Shown in pieces: positions 36,675-46,304 of a stretch of DNA of 64,000 nt; the stretch's first letter is position 1, and each line of letters begins with the position of its first letter. The DNA is from Picochlorum sp. 'celeri' (Eukaryota > Chlorophyta > Trebouxiophyceae): positions 407,533 to 471,532 of the forward strand of contig JAACMV010000001.1 of assembly GCA_010909725.1 (NCBI GenBank), read 5' to 3'. A program made the position numbers and the translations under genes. A model generated the notes under the pieces. The model was not told where the DNA came from, ran no database searches, and was given only the letters and a program-made list of their open reading frames with translations.

Positions 36675-36968
36675 GGTCTTGTATTTTCACACTCAACCAG
36701 GCCAAACAACACGTACAAAGATGCCGCATCCCCTAATTTAGGACCACGTTTATCTATAGACATTTTTCAAGGTACAAAATTGTGCTAAATCAGAATGGCT
36801 CGAGTGCCAACCACCCGGCTTCTGTATTTCAAAATTCACGACGCATAGAGAGATCTTCCTTAGTGAGAGATCTTCCTATCAAAGATATCCTGTGATCGAA
36901 GGAGTTTTAATATGTTCAAGGCTCCCATCAATAATGACTGTTAATGGGATGGCAAGATCCATCAGATG

Positions 36969-37009
36969 ATGTGCTGAGTCAGCACCATCATGCTGCCAAC
37001 TCAGCACAT
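36969..37009. promoter_or_regulatory. conserved palindromic hairpin, copy 1
   Basis: Perfect 11-bp inverted arms (36969-36979 and 36999-37009, ATGTGCTGAGT / ACTCAGCACAT), with a second nested pair CAGCA/TGCTG (36980-36984, 36991-36995). The left arm contains TGCTGAGTCAGCA (36972-36984), itself a palindrome and a textbook Maf/AP-1-type bZIP site. It lies about 170 bp upstream of the first 144-aa protein gene. The same 41 bp are unchanged in copy 2, although flanks have diverged. Confidence 0.6.
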
Positions 37010-37181
37010 TTGAGGCGAACCCGAAAGTACCATTGATCAATTTCTAAATCTACTAACGAGATATTCTACCTATCATACAAAGAAAGATTGTTCACAAGCG
37101 CGTGAATACACATACTCGCGGATATCAAAGAAACTGTGTTAAAACACAGAGGAACAAAGAAGACATAGAAAAGGAGGTGCA

Positions 37182-37697
37182 ATGAAGTTCATTTCATTCG
37201 AGGACCCGGAGTCGACCATACTTAGTCTCTCCGCGTTGTCTGGATTGACATGCGGTCCACTCAACCTGATTGCTCCGAACGAAGCTCACGACATGTTTTA
37301 TGAATCGACTGTCCCAAAGAACCCTTCCTGCTCAAGATGGTACGTTGCCAAGAATGCTGCTTCGTAAATCTAGTATACGCGGTACTGATGATACTCATTA
37401 TAATCCTGATGATGGTATAGGTTTGGACATGCGGTCACATCTGCGTGCATCATGACGGCATCGCACAACACAGAAGACCACACTGTTTGCGCAAAGAGGG
37501 ACACGCTCAAGACATTGTCTGTTGTCCACGGCTCTGTGGCGGGCCTCATGGGATACGATCTCTACAAAGAAGAGATCAAAAAACCAGTTGCCATTGCCCA
37601 GATTTGTCTGCATGCAGGATTGGCGACAGCATGCCTTGTCAGAGGTTTTGCAAAGGACAAGGATGAGAAGGATGATGTTGCTGAGAAGAAGAAGTAA
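37182..37697 (+). CDS. unknown 144-aa membrane protein, copy 1
   Basis: Not recognised. Exons 37182-37339 and 37421-37697, with an 81-bp GTACGT...TAG intron. The protein has 144 residues, starting MKFISFEDPESTILSLSALS. Hydrophobic segments around FGHAVTSACIMTAS, LSVVHGSVAGLMGY and PVAIAQICLHAGLATACLVR suggest about three membrane helices, and the tail is charged (KDKDEKDDVAEKKK). Copy 2 downstream is about 84% identical by eye and keeps the intron position, so both seem under selection. The downstream aldolase of this copy is dead. TGTAA lies at 37769-37773. Confidence 0.75.
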
Positions 37698-37817
37698 GCA
37701 TGATGAGCAAAGAGATTTTGAATCATGCATTCAATATTATTAGATGAAATTTTGTAGTGTTATATATCTGTAAAGTATGCGGAATTGAATGTATATCGTT
37801 CGGATCGAGTTCAAAGC

Positions 37818-38175
37818 ATGATGATCGAACGCATCAAATTACAAGGCACGGCATCTTGCAACTCCTGGAATGGGCATTCCTGCATCGGCTACATCACCTC
37901 TTACAGCTGCAAAGCGATTAGACACGTTGGCTGATACCAGATACAAACACTATAAGAATCAAGGGGCTGTATTTGCCAAGTGGAGAGCAGCTATTCGGAT
38001 AGGTACATTGGCAGATGGTGGATATAATGCAGTGTGGAGGTCAACCCAACCCAATTCGCTGAATATGCTCAAATATGCCACCAGTCTGGAATCATAGAAC
38101 CAGAATTATTGATTGATGGAGACTTTTGAGCGAATAGTAGCACTTTTGTTGTTCCTGGAGTTGCTTGTACCAACC
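37818..38175 (+). pseudogene. class I aldolase pseudogene (internally deleted)
   Basis: Sequence closely matching the intact aldolase at 39030 but with large deletions. Roughly codons 1-20 (MIERIKLQGTA...) are followed directly by the region near codon 118 (KRLDTLADTRYKHYKNQGAV, then FAKWRAAIRI). Short deletions follow, then a remnant of VVPGV near 38155. Most of the N-terminal barrel and the Schiff-base lysine region are missing or out of frame. It ends just before the second hairpin. It is the residue of the first copy of the tandem module. Confidence 0.88.
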
Positions 38176-38197
38176 GGACACACAAGGTCAAAGAGAG

Positions 38198-38238
38198 ATG
38201 TGCTGAGTCAGCACCATCATGCTGCCAACTCAGCACAT
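38198..38238. promoter_or_regulatory. conserved palindromic hairpin, copy 2
   Basis: Same 41-bp structure as copy 1: arms 38198-38208 and 38228-38238, and TGCTGAGTCAGCA at 38201-38213. It lies about 150 bp upstream of the second 144-aa protein gene. Homology to the copy 1 leader continues to the start codon but with many substitutions and indels, so the unchanged hairpin stands out. Confidence 0.6.
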
Positions 38239-38387
38239 TTGCGACGAACCCGAAAGTGCATTCATCAATTCTAAATCTATTAACGAGATATTATATTTGT
38301 CAAACGAAGAAGAGATTTTTCACAAGCACGTGAATACATTAATTCATAGGTATCAAAGAGCACTTGAGAAAGAAGAGCAAGAAGAAA

Positions 38388-38900
38388 ATGAAGTTCATTT
38401 CATTTGAGGACCCGGAGTCGACCATACTTAGTCTCTCCGCATTGTCGGGAGCAACATGTGGTGCTGTCAACCTGTTTGCCCCTAACGAAGGGCATGATAT
38501 GTTTTTCGAAGAGGCTACGCCAAAGAACCCTTCCTGCACCCGATGGTACGTTGCCTACAATGCTACCTAAACATGTACATGTGCCTGGTATTTTTGGATC
38601 ACATGCTAGTGCCCATTATGTAGGTTGGGACATGCGGTCACATCGACTGCCATAATGACGGCGTCGCATAATACAGAAGACCACACTGTCTGCGCAAAGA
38701 AGGACACACTCAAAGCCTTGTCCGTAGTCCATGGCTCCATGGCGGGTCTCATGGCATACGATCTGTACAAGGAGGACGTGAAGAAGCCACTTGCCATTGG
38801 GCACATTTGCCTGCATGCAGGATTGGCGACAGCATGCCTTGTGAGAGGTTTTGCAAAGGACAAGGATGAGAAGGAAGATGTTGCTGAGAAGAAGAAGTAA
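38388..38900 (+). CDS. unknown 144-aa membrane protein, copy 2
   Basis: Paralogue of the gene at 37182. Exons 38388-38545 and 38624-38900, with a 78-bp GTACGT...TAG intron at the identical position and phase. It begins MKFISFEDPESTILSLSALS; hydrophobic helices are conserved, as is the Lys/Asp-rich tail. Exon lengths equal those of copy 1 exactly (158 and 277 bp). It is followed after 129 bp by the functional aldolase on the same strand. TGTAA lies at 38981-38985. Function unknown; linkage to aldolase in both copies is suggestive but may only reflect the duplication unit. Confidence 0.78.
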
Positions 38901-39029
38901 GCATAAGGAATAAAGAGAGATTTTGGATCTTGCATTGTGCATTGAATACTACTAGTTAAAATTTTGTAGCATCAAATACCTGTAAAGTATACGATTTTGA
39001 ATGTATATCATTAAGAGCGAGTTCAAAGC

Positions 39030-40151
39030 ATGATTGAACAAATTGAATTACGAGGCATCGCCCGGCAACTTGCGACCCCTGGAAAGGGGATTTTGGCATC
39101 AGATGAGTCACCTAATACAATTGGAAAGCGATTAGAGAAGCATGGTATCGAGAATACCCAAGAAAATAGGAGAAAATACCGATCTCTGTTTTACTCGGCC
39201 AAGCTTGGCAGTTCCATCAGTGGGGCGATTTTGTTCCCTGAGGCACTACAGATGGTGACTGATGAAGGTATAGGTTTTGTTGATGCGCTGAATGATCAAG
39301 GGATTCTTGTTGGTGTCAAGGTAGACCAAGGACTCACCCCTTTGAAGGACAGTCATGAGGATGCTCATCTCGGTGAGACCTGTACGAAAGGATTAGACAC
39401 GTTGGCTACCCGATGCAAAGAATATAAGAATCAGGGGGCTGTGTTTGCCAAGTGGAGAGCGGCTATTCGGATATGTACATTGCCGGATGGTGGATATGAT
39501 GTGAGCCCATGCAGTGTGGAGGTCAATGCAACTCAATTGGCTGAATATGCTCAAATATGCCACCAGGTTGGGATCGTGCCGATCGTAGAGCCGGAGATAT
39601 TAATTGATGGAGATCATGATATAGATACTTTTGAGCGAATATCAGCGCGCGTGCTTCAGGCTTGCGTTGGGAAACTTTGGGAATACAATGTTGATTTGGG
39701 GGCAGTCCTTCTCAAGCCTCAAATGGTGGTTCCTGGAGTTGACTGTACCAATCCACCTCCAGAGCCGACAGAAATCGCAACACGAACCCTAAGAATCATG
39801 AGACAGATTGTGCCTCCTGCTGTACCAGGTATTATGTTCTTGTCTGGTGGAATGACTGAAACCCAGTCAACTTCCAACTTGAACATGCTCAATGTTGTGT
39901 CAAAGTCATCAGTGGACTATCGAGCACCGTGGTCTCTTTCTTTCTCTTTTGGAAGAGGATTACAAGCGAGTGTGTTGAAGATGTGGTCGACGATGGGTCC
40001 AGGGAGCGAGCAAGAATGTAAAACCAAGGCAGAAGAGATTGCTCGCGTGAATGGCAAGGCGAGCATTGGGGCATATTTGACTGGAGATAAACACCCCAGT
40101 ATTTGTGAGGCTGGAGGCACATTGCAGGAAGATTTCAGGGGTCATTATTAA
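39030..40151 (+). CDS. FBA: class I fructose-bisphosphate aldolase
   Basis: 373 residues, single exon. It cleaves or forms fructose 1,6-bisphosphate in glycolysis and gluconeogenesis. Class I features: GKGILASDESPNTIGKRL, AVFAKWRAAIRI, VEPEILIDGDHDID, the Schiff-base lysine in AVLLKPQMVVPG, and MFLSGGMTETQSTSNLN. It ends GGTLQEDFRGHY; the C-terminal tyrosine is the usual one. No leader precedes the enzyme (MIEQIELRGIARQLATPGKG), so it is probably cytosolic. TGTAA lies at 40173-40177, between this gene and the convergent COX15. Confidence 0.97.
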   Translation: MIEQIELRGIARQLATPGKGILASDESPNTIGKRLEKHGIENTQENRRKYRSLFYSAKLGSSISGAILFPEALQMVTDEGIGFVDALNDQGILVGVKVDQGLTPLKDSHEDAHLGETCTKGLDTLATRCKEYKNQGAVFAKWRAAIRICTLPDGGYDVSPCSVEVNATQLAEYAQICHQVGIVPIVEPEILIDGDHDIDTFERISARVLQACVGKLWEYNVDLGAVLLKPQMVVPGVDCTNPPPEPTEIATRTLRIMRQIVPPAVPGIMFLSGGMTETQSTSNLNMLNVVSKSSVDYRAPWSLSFSFGRGLQASVLKMWSTMGPGSEQECKTKAEEIARVNGKASIGAYLTGDKHPSICEAGGTLQEDFRGHY

Positions 40152-40172
40152 ATAAATTTACATGTATTGTAT

Positions 40173-40177
40173 TGTAA
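40173..40177 (+). terminator. putative TGTAA poly(A) signal of aldolase
   Basis: TGTAA 22 bp after the aldolase stop, in the 78-bp gap before the convergent COX15 stop. Confidence 0.55.
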
Positions 40178-40229
40178 TCCTGATAATTTTTATCCACCAA
40201 TTTTGACTGGAAACAACAAAGAATTCTCA

Positions 40230-41714
40230 TCATGCAGAAACAGCTGCAGCTCCACCAAGACCCACAACCACAGCAGCGGCAGCTGGGGTACCATACTTTG
40301 AAAGTGCGATTTGAAAGGGAGTCAATGTGTGGGACCGTAATGAATGAATCAAAGCTAATGAAATCGTGAACAATGAAAGCGCTCCAGCCTGATGTGCCGC
40401 ACCGAGAGACACTGGGACATACATGAGCAGGGTTGAAATGCCCAGCGTCACCTGCATGGCAGTGCCGAGAGCTAAACCATGAAGCAATAATCTTGGCGTT
40501 CTTGGCAGATCCTTAAGGCCCATGCCATATTTCCACAATGCTGCAGATCCCACCAATGTAGAAATGGCAAGACATCGGTGGTGAAATTGAACTGCGGCTG
40601 TGTTTTCAAATGCATTTCTCCAGCCTTGCACATCCCAATATTCCTCTGGAACCCACCTTCCATTCATCAATGGAAACGTATTGTAGGCATGCCCAGCATC
40701 CAATCCAGCAACAAACGCCCCAGACAAGGCAGTCACAGATAACAGCACTGCAAAGGGAAGGCTCTTTGCACGAAGCTGCGACATGGCTGCCACACCTGAT
40801 CCGTTCGTTGTTGCAGATAAAGGTGCAGGGAATGCGCTAGATAAGGTCGTCCATACCATGAGCGCATAAATCGCGAATGCAGACGTCAAGTGAGAAGCTA
40901 ATCGATAGGGGCTCACCCTGGGAACCTGATGGGGAGAATCAGGCTCCTGCAGACCACTTCTCACCATCCACCACCCCACAAAAGCTTGCGTTCCTCCCAT
41001 AGTAAAAAGCAATCCTAAACGAGCCGCAAGGGGCTTCGTAATGGCACCGTTCATCAAAAATGCAGTGAATGGTATGATGAATGCAATGCCCAAGCCCCGA
41101 CCCCACATCCTATGAGCCCATTCCATCCAGTAAATGAATTTAAATTCCTCCAGTGTCATCGATTTATTCACTCTTTTATACTCTGGAGATAATTTGTACC
41201 GTTCAAATTCTGCATGCCATTCTTCCTCACTTTGAGGAGGCTTCTCCCCAGTGAATTTCCAATCTGTCATGGAGAGACCAGACCTTGTTAACCTCGTGAC
41301 ACCACCGAGCACAACCATACTGAACACCCATGCTGACGATGCCCCTAACCACCACGTCACAGCCTTTCTCTGCCCGTTCGACAGCCCAGATACCAGCGAT
41401 CCTAATCCAGAAACAGATGCCTGTGCACTGGTGCTTACAGACCTAAACATCGCCATCCTTGTAGCTGTCCTTCTTGTCTCATTTACAAGAGTCCTATGGA
41501 GACCTGTGCATTGATAACGAGCCATCACCCCGCTACATGCTTGCTCAAAGGATGCAACTTTGCTGAGCCTGGTCCCTTGACACAGGCTCTTCAGTCCACA
41601 GATATCCGCCCGCATAGCTGCTACTGCAGCAGCAGTAGAGCATTCCTTCGTAGACAGCAGCATTCTAGTGATGGATGCTGTGATCCCACGCGAGAAGGCC
41701 CTCGGTCCCCACAT
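40230..41714 (-). CDS. COX15: COX15 heme a synthase, mitochondrial
   Basis: About 494 residues from ATG 41714 (MWGPRAFSRGITASITRMLL). A long basic presequence (about 95 residues) is followed by an eight-helix membrane enzyme. Motifs: VLGGVTRLTRSGLSMTDWKF, MEWAHRMWGRGLG, AGLDAGHAYNTFPLMNGRWV, AVQFHHRCLA and AAHQAGALSLFT. The histidines in WAHR, FHHR and AAHQ are the expected heme ligands. It converts heme O to heme A for cytochrome c oxidase in the inner mitochondrial membrane. No introns; the frame is intact. Confidence 0.95.
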   Translation of the reverse strand: MWGPRAFSRGITASITRMLLSTKECSTAAAVAAMRADICGLKSLCQGTRLSKVASFEQACSGVMARYQCTGLHRTLVNETRRTATRMAMFRSVSTSAQASVSGLGSLVSGLSNGQRKAVTWWLGASSAWVFSMVVLGGVTRLTRSGLSMTDWKFTGEKPPQSEEEWHAEFERYKLSPEYKRVNKSMTLEEFKFIYWMEWAHRMWGRGLGIAFIIPFTAFLMNGAITKPLAARLGLLFTMGGTQAFVGWWMVRSGLQEPDSPHQVPRVSPYRLASHLTSAFAIYALMVWTTLSSAFPAPLSATTNGSGVAAMSQLRAKSLPFAVLLSVTALSGAFVAGLDAGHAYNTFPLMNGRWVPEEYWDVQGWRNAFENTAAVQFHHRCLAISTLVGSAALWKYGMGLKDLPRTPRLLLHGLALGTAMQVTLGISTLLMYVPVSLGAAHQAGALSLFTISLALIHSLRSHTLTPFQIALSKYGTPAAAAVVVGLGGAAAVSA

Positions 41715-42099
41715 CTTGGTCTTGGGCCTCTTAACCAAGAAACGATGTGCTACCGCCTCAACCCAAACACGATTGCACCTGACACTTGTTTGCTATATTT
41801 TCAACACTGAATATGCTCAAGATGAACGAATTATTGTACTTGAGCCACGTGTAGTATTCCTCCCATGACGGCCTTTCAAAAAACACCTTTGACCGATTGA
41901 CCCGATTGACTTCAGCAACGCTGCAACTTTTTATGTTGCTTTGATAAGGAATCCACGTGACCATGATTCTGATTCCTACAACAATGCAATACTTGATATA
42001 TGATTCTTTTGAATCTTACTTTTTCGCACTGAAGGAGACTGAGAATGCAGGCACACTGTCGTTGCATGTGATTGCAGCATACACATACACATAATAAGC
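41715..42099. other. divergent intergenic region between COX15 and ELP5
   Basis: About 385 bp with no recognised gene. It presumably carries both promoters. Confidence 0.45.
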
Positions 42100-43310
42100 A
42101 TGGAGACGCTTAGTCGATTGGTTCGACAACGGCCACCACCGTCGACATTTGGGTCAGATAAAGCCCATGTCATCATCATAGAGGATTCATTGGAGACTGT
42201 AGGAGGAGAGAGGATATTTAAAGAGGTGGGTGTTTTGTTGTGCTTCTTGCAGTCCTTCTCTCTCTGTCTCTCTCTGTCTCTCTCTCCCTCTCTCTTGGAT
42301 TGTAATCGATCACGGTACATGTGCAGGCTTTTTATCGTATCAAGGCAGGGAGTAAGGATGCTGCATCGGTTATTGTGTGCGTTGATCATCCACCGGCTCA
42401 GTATCAGACCACGACTGGTGCTCTTGTCAAGGGAGACGGTGAGGAACGATCATCCACCATCATCGACTGTTGCACAGATCCATGCGGAGAACGAGAGTCG
42501 ACACGAGATGGTCCATATGAATCAGTGCCGGTTTTCAGTGAGACAGGCAGGCAGTCCAGCAAGATGCTGGATACATTGCTTGATACCATATTAGCAAGCC
42601 TTCATAGCAGTGGCACACCGTCGGGTAAAGCTATCGTAGGACTGGATGATATTTCTCATATAGTTCGTCACTTTGGAGCGCGTAGGACTCGCATGTTCTT
42701 GGATGCATTGAGGGGGGACACAGCAACACGATGTGTGGTGGTTGGGCTGCACAGTGACCTGATACCACCTCATGACATTGCCACCGTATCGCATGACACG
42801 ACGTGTTTGGTGCAACTCGAGCCAGGGTGGAAGCTCATCATGGACTCGTCCTCTGTCGAATCCACAGCTGGGACAGCATCACGGCATGACCAGAGCGATG
42901 CCATTGGCATCATGACATTGTACATTCGAAAGAAGCAAGGATGCAAAAAGACTGAGACGTACGAGTACTGGATTCCTGATCCCGATGAGATTCTATTCAA
43001 AATATGGAAGGAACCAGGGCAAACAGTAACAACTGCCAAGGATACCAACATTGCTGCCCCACTCGGAAGCATGAAATTAGAGCTGTCTGAGCAGGAACAG
43101 GAAGCTAAAACGCATGTCAAACTTCCATACGAGCATCGTGGCCGTGCTTCATCCCTCTATGATACAGATGACTATCGAGACTACCTGCCCCCTCAGGCAG
43201 GTGGACATGGCCCATCCTCTGGCCCACTGGGGCACATCCTCTACGTCAGGGACAGCGATTCAGAAGAGCCTGATTCAGATGAAGATCCAGACGATGATTT
43301 AGATATTTAA
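42100..43310 (+). CDS. ELP5: Elongator complex subunit 5
   Basis: Exons 42100-42225 and 42327-43310, with a 101-bp GTGGGT...CAG intron; about 369 residues. The N-terminal two thirds have the RecA-like layout of Elp4-6 subunits (HVIIIEDSLETVGG, KAIVGLDDISHIVRHFGARR, TRCVVVGLHSDL). The C-terminus is the strongest evidence: LPYEHRG, LGHILYVRDSDSEEPDSDED and the terminal DPDDDLDI, as in plant ELP5. Elongator modifies wobble uridines in tRNA. Its stop is only 19 bp before the NAA10 start on the same strand, with no TGTAA between. Confidence 0.88.
42258..42297. repeat. (TCTC)n polypyrimidine microsatellite in the ELP5 intron
   Basis: A run of TCTCTCTG/TCTC units occupies much of the ELP5 intron and may serve as its polypyrimidine tract. 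Confidence 0.85.
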
Positions 43311-43329
43311 TAAAATAGTAATAAACAAC

Positions 43330-43875
43330 ATGGTGTGTATTCGTCAGGCCACAGTGGCCGATTTGCTTCAAATGCAGCGCTGCAATCTTTTATGTCTTCC
43401 TGAGAATTACCAACTCAAAGTACGTTCTTGATGTCCCGATTGATATGAAGAGATATACTAGTATATATCTGGTGTGCAGTATTACATGTATCACATTCTG
43501 TCGTGGCCACAGCTTTTGTATGTTGCTGAAGACTATGACGGGTCTATTGTTGGATACGTACTGGCAAAGATGGAGGAGGAAGCACGCGTACCACACGGTC
43601 ACATTACATCGTTAGCAGTGGCGAGGAGTCATAGGAAGTTGGGGCTTGCGACGACCCTGATGAATGCAGCACATAGAGCTATGGAGGAGGTGTTTGGGGC
43701 CAAGTATGTGTCCTTGCATGTTCGTGAGACGAACAAGGGGGCGTTCCATTTGTATAATGAGACGCTGAAGTATCAGATACATGACAAGGAGGAGAAGTAT
43801 TATGCCGACGGGGAGGATGCATACAATATGAGGAGGTACTTTGTGGCAGAGAGCGATGTGCAGCGGATAGGATGA
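43330..43875 (+). CDS. NAA10: N-alpha-acetyltransferase 10 (ARD1), NatA catalytic subunit
   Basis: Exons 43330-43419 and 43480-43875, with a 60-bp GTACGT...CAG intron; 161 residues. The start gives [20 protein letters not shown] and [13 protein letters not shown] motifs: [30 protein letters not shown] with the RxxGxA acetyl-CoA loop, and [20 protein letters not shown]. It acetylates protein N-termini co-translationally with NAA15. The start codon sits 19 bp after the ELP5 stop, so either its promoter lies in ELP5 or both share an mRNA. Confidence 0.95.
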
Positions 43876-43966
43876 TGATGATTACTACATTTAATATTTA
43901 TATAAACACAACATTGTGACACACACACACACAGAGTATATGTATAAGAAAGAGATTGATGATAGA

Positions 43967-46066
43967 TTAGTCTGCTTTGACGCTTTCGAATATCTTGACG
44001 GTGAAAATGTATGATGCCAAGAACCCAATGGCACCCATTGCCAGGGAGAGGCACCATGCCATGAGGCAGGTGTAACTCAGGTAGAGAATAACTGGCAATA
44101 CACCCGACAAGTTGTGGAGGGTATTGAATAAGAATCCTATCGAGTATAGGAAGATGTAAATCGCAATTGATCCGCCCCTGTAGAAGGATCTCCACCACCA
44201 GTGGTAATCTTCAGCACAGAGCTGCACATAGGTGCAGACAATGGACACCTCCACCGTAATGATGATGGTGAGGAAGGCCACCAGGAACAAAAATCCGAAA
44301 ATGTAATAGAAGTATCCCTGCCAAATAGAGGTCATGGCAAAGTACAACTCTACAAAGATGGTTCCAAATGGCAGAGATCCTGCAGCCAAGAAGAGGACGA
44401 TTGGGTGTGATGCCCAATGTGGTGCTGGAATATGGCGAGGAATTTGATTTGTTCTCGTTGGGAATGGAAGAATTTCTCTTCTAGAAGCCAAAGCTCCTCC
44501 CAAGAATGCCAATGGAATGGAAATCAACAGCCAGAGGAAGAGAACCGAAAAGAAGAACCCAAGAGGTACAGCACCAGAGGAACCTGTCGCCCACAAGAAC
44601 AAGTTCAGCAAGGACATGACTGCGACTGTCACTCCAGGGAAGAAGCATGCTGTTCTCCAGCACACCTTGTGCCACCCATCGTGGCTGCGATTCACGGCGC
44701 CCCAGATCCAGACTGATGCAAACCCTGCTGCAACTGACATGAGCAGGTACAGGATCAATGCAGCTGTCAACAACGATCCACGAGATGCCGGTGATAAGAA
44801 TCCAAATGTCGCAAAAATCAATGTAATAGTACCAGAGGCAATGATCTGAACTCCACTTCCTACATGCATGGCAAGAGACAGGCTCTTCTCTGGTGCCCTA
44901 AATACATCACCGCTCACCATCTTCCATCCACTCTCTTCCATCTCATTTCCTGGACTTCCATCAACAAGCAACTGCTCATACTTTTGCAAATCTCTTCTGA
45001 TGGTTCTCATCATAATCATGGCCACGATGCAACTCATCACAATGACAACCATCAACGAGTTCATAATCGAGAACCAATGCACACGGCCTCCAGGCATCTT
45101 CAGGTACGCATCCCATCGAGAAGCCCATGTAATATCCGACGTCTCCCAGTACACATCATATGTATACACTATCTCAGCCCCTTCCTTCACTTCCTGAGGC
45201 GTTGGGCCAGAAACATCATTTGGTGTAGAACTGCAAGGCACATTCTTAAACTCTGTCCCTGGCTTTCTCTGAATCGAACATGCAACCACCTCAAACCCAA
45301 CAACCATGTACAATTTATCTTCTGGAAACTCTGGCCCCATCTCATCTCCCCTCAACGTTCTTCCAACATCAACCTTGAGCTTCCTCCCAGTGGTCTCTGC
45401 AGCAGCTGCAGCCTCTAATTCCGCCTCCCTCTGGCGAAGCCTTGCATACTGTCCATTCGACTCATGCACCAACACCTTGAACATCAAATGATTATTCACA
45501 TAATATCTGTCCTTCACCTTGAATCCCACCTCAAACCCAGGCCGCACACTATCAGGCTGCTTCTCCAAATCATACGTCGTAATCGGCAAATTATCCAAAA
45601 TCATCCTCACGCGATACTCCTCCTTAATCTTCTCCTTCAACACCTTTGCCTCCGCCTTTGACAATGGAGCGTATGCTCCATTCGGATACTGCTTTCCTCG
45701 ACACACTGGCACAGCATGCTTCTCCTCCATCATGGACAACTTGTACGGAGAATTCTCAATCCGAATCCCCAACAGTATAGTCCCAGGATTAATAGATCCT
45801 GAAGATTTCTTTACCCCCTCCCCTGGCTTACAAAACGGCATGGAATAATAATCATAGGGCATCTCCGTATCAGAACTAACCAAAGAGTTCACCTCCACCT
45901 GAAGCGTCTGTCCCTCTTTAAACTCCTGCGGATACGTCCCAGGAAGATAATATCCATCCACAAAACCAACACCACAGGTATTTCCAAAGAATGGAACCCC
46001 TCCCAAGAGGAGCACGTAGATTACCACGGACAACCGCATCAGTCGTTGGACGTCGAGTGCTCCCAT
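43967..46066 (-). CDS. TM9SF/EMP70 nonaspanin
   Basis: About 699 residues from ATG 46066. A signal peptide (LMRLSVVIYVLLLGGVPFFG) precedes a large luminal domain with family sequences FYLPGTYPQEF-like GYYLPGTYPQEFKEG, YDYYSMPFCKP and ESNGQY. Nine membrane helices follow (GGRVHWFSIMNSLMVVIVMS, VELYFAMTSIWQGYFYYIFG, FLFNTLHNLSGVLPVILYL). The last residues, VKAD, fit the KxD/E COPI-binding Golgi-retention motif known for plant EMP12. It works in the Golgi and endosomes. No introns. Confidence 0.95.
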   Translation of the reverse strand: MGALDVQRLMRLSVVIYVLLLGGVPFFGNTCGVGFVDGYYLPGTYPQEFKEGQTLQVEVNSLVSSDTEMPYDYYSMPFCKPGEGVKKSSGSINPGTILLGIRIENSPYKLSMMEEKHAVPVCRGKQYPNGAYAPLSKAEAKVLKEKIKEEYRVRMILDNLPITTYDLEKQPDSVRPGFEVGFKVKDRYYVNNHLMFKVLVHESNGQYARLRQREAELEAAAAAETTGRKLKVDVGRTLRGDEMGPEFPEDKLYMVVGFEVVACSIQRKPGTEFKNVPCSSTPNDVSGPTPQEVKEGAEIVYTYDVYWETSDITWASRWDAYLKMPGGRVHWFSIMNSLMVVIVMSCIVAMIMMRTIRRDLQKYEQLLVDGSPGNEMEESGWKMVSGDVFRAPEKSLSLAMHVGSGVQIIASGTITLIFATFGFLSPASRGSLLTAALILYLLMSVAAGFASVWIWGAVNRSHDGWHKVCWRTACFFPGVTVAVMSLLNLFLWATGSSGAVPLGFFFSVLFLWLLISIPLAFLGGALASRREILPFPTRTNQIPRHIPAPHWASHPIVLFLAAGSLPFGTIFVELYFAMTSIWQGYFYYIFGFLFLVAFLTIIITVEVSIVCTYVQLCAEDYHWWWRSFYRGGSIAIYIFLYSIGFLFNTLHNLSGVLPVILYLSYTCLMAWCLSLAMGAIGFLASYIFTVKIFESVKAD

Positions 46067-46304
46067 AACGACGCAGTATATCCACAACCACACGGAAGGA
46101 TCTTTACTTTTTAGAGATTATTATTTGAATGAGTCTCACCACCTGTCTTGGCTTGGAATGACAAAGACATCACCCACGCCTTGATCAGAATCATCCGTAA
46201 ATAGATGTATTAATAAAAAGCATCCATGTCTTCATGCCTCTTGCTTGCTCCCACAGAGCAGCATTCTTTTCCATTATATGCATACATAGTAGATAGATAT
46301 AGAC

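Noticed and set aside
37870..38097. 75-codon open frame inside the aldolase pseudogene
   Set aside because: It is only the longest surviving in-frame remnant of the deleted aldolase and lacks the catalytic lysine region.
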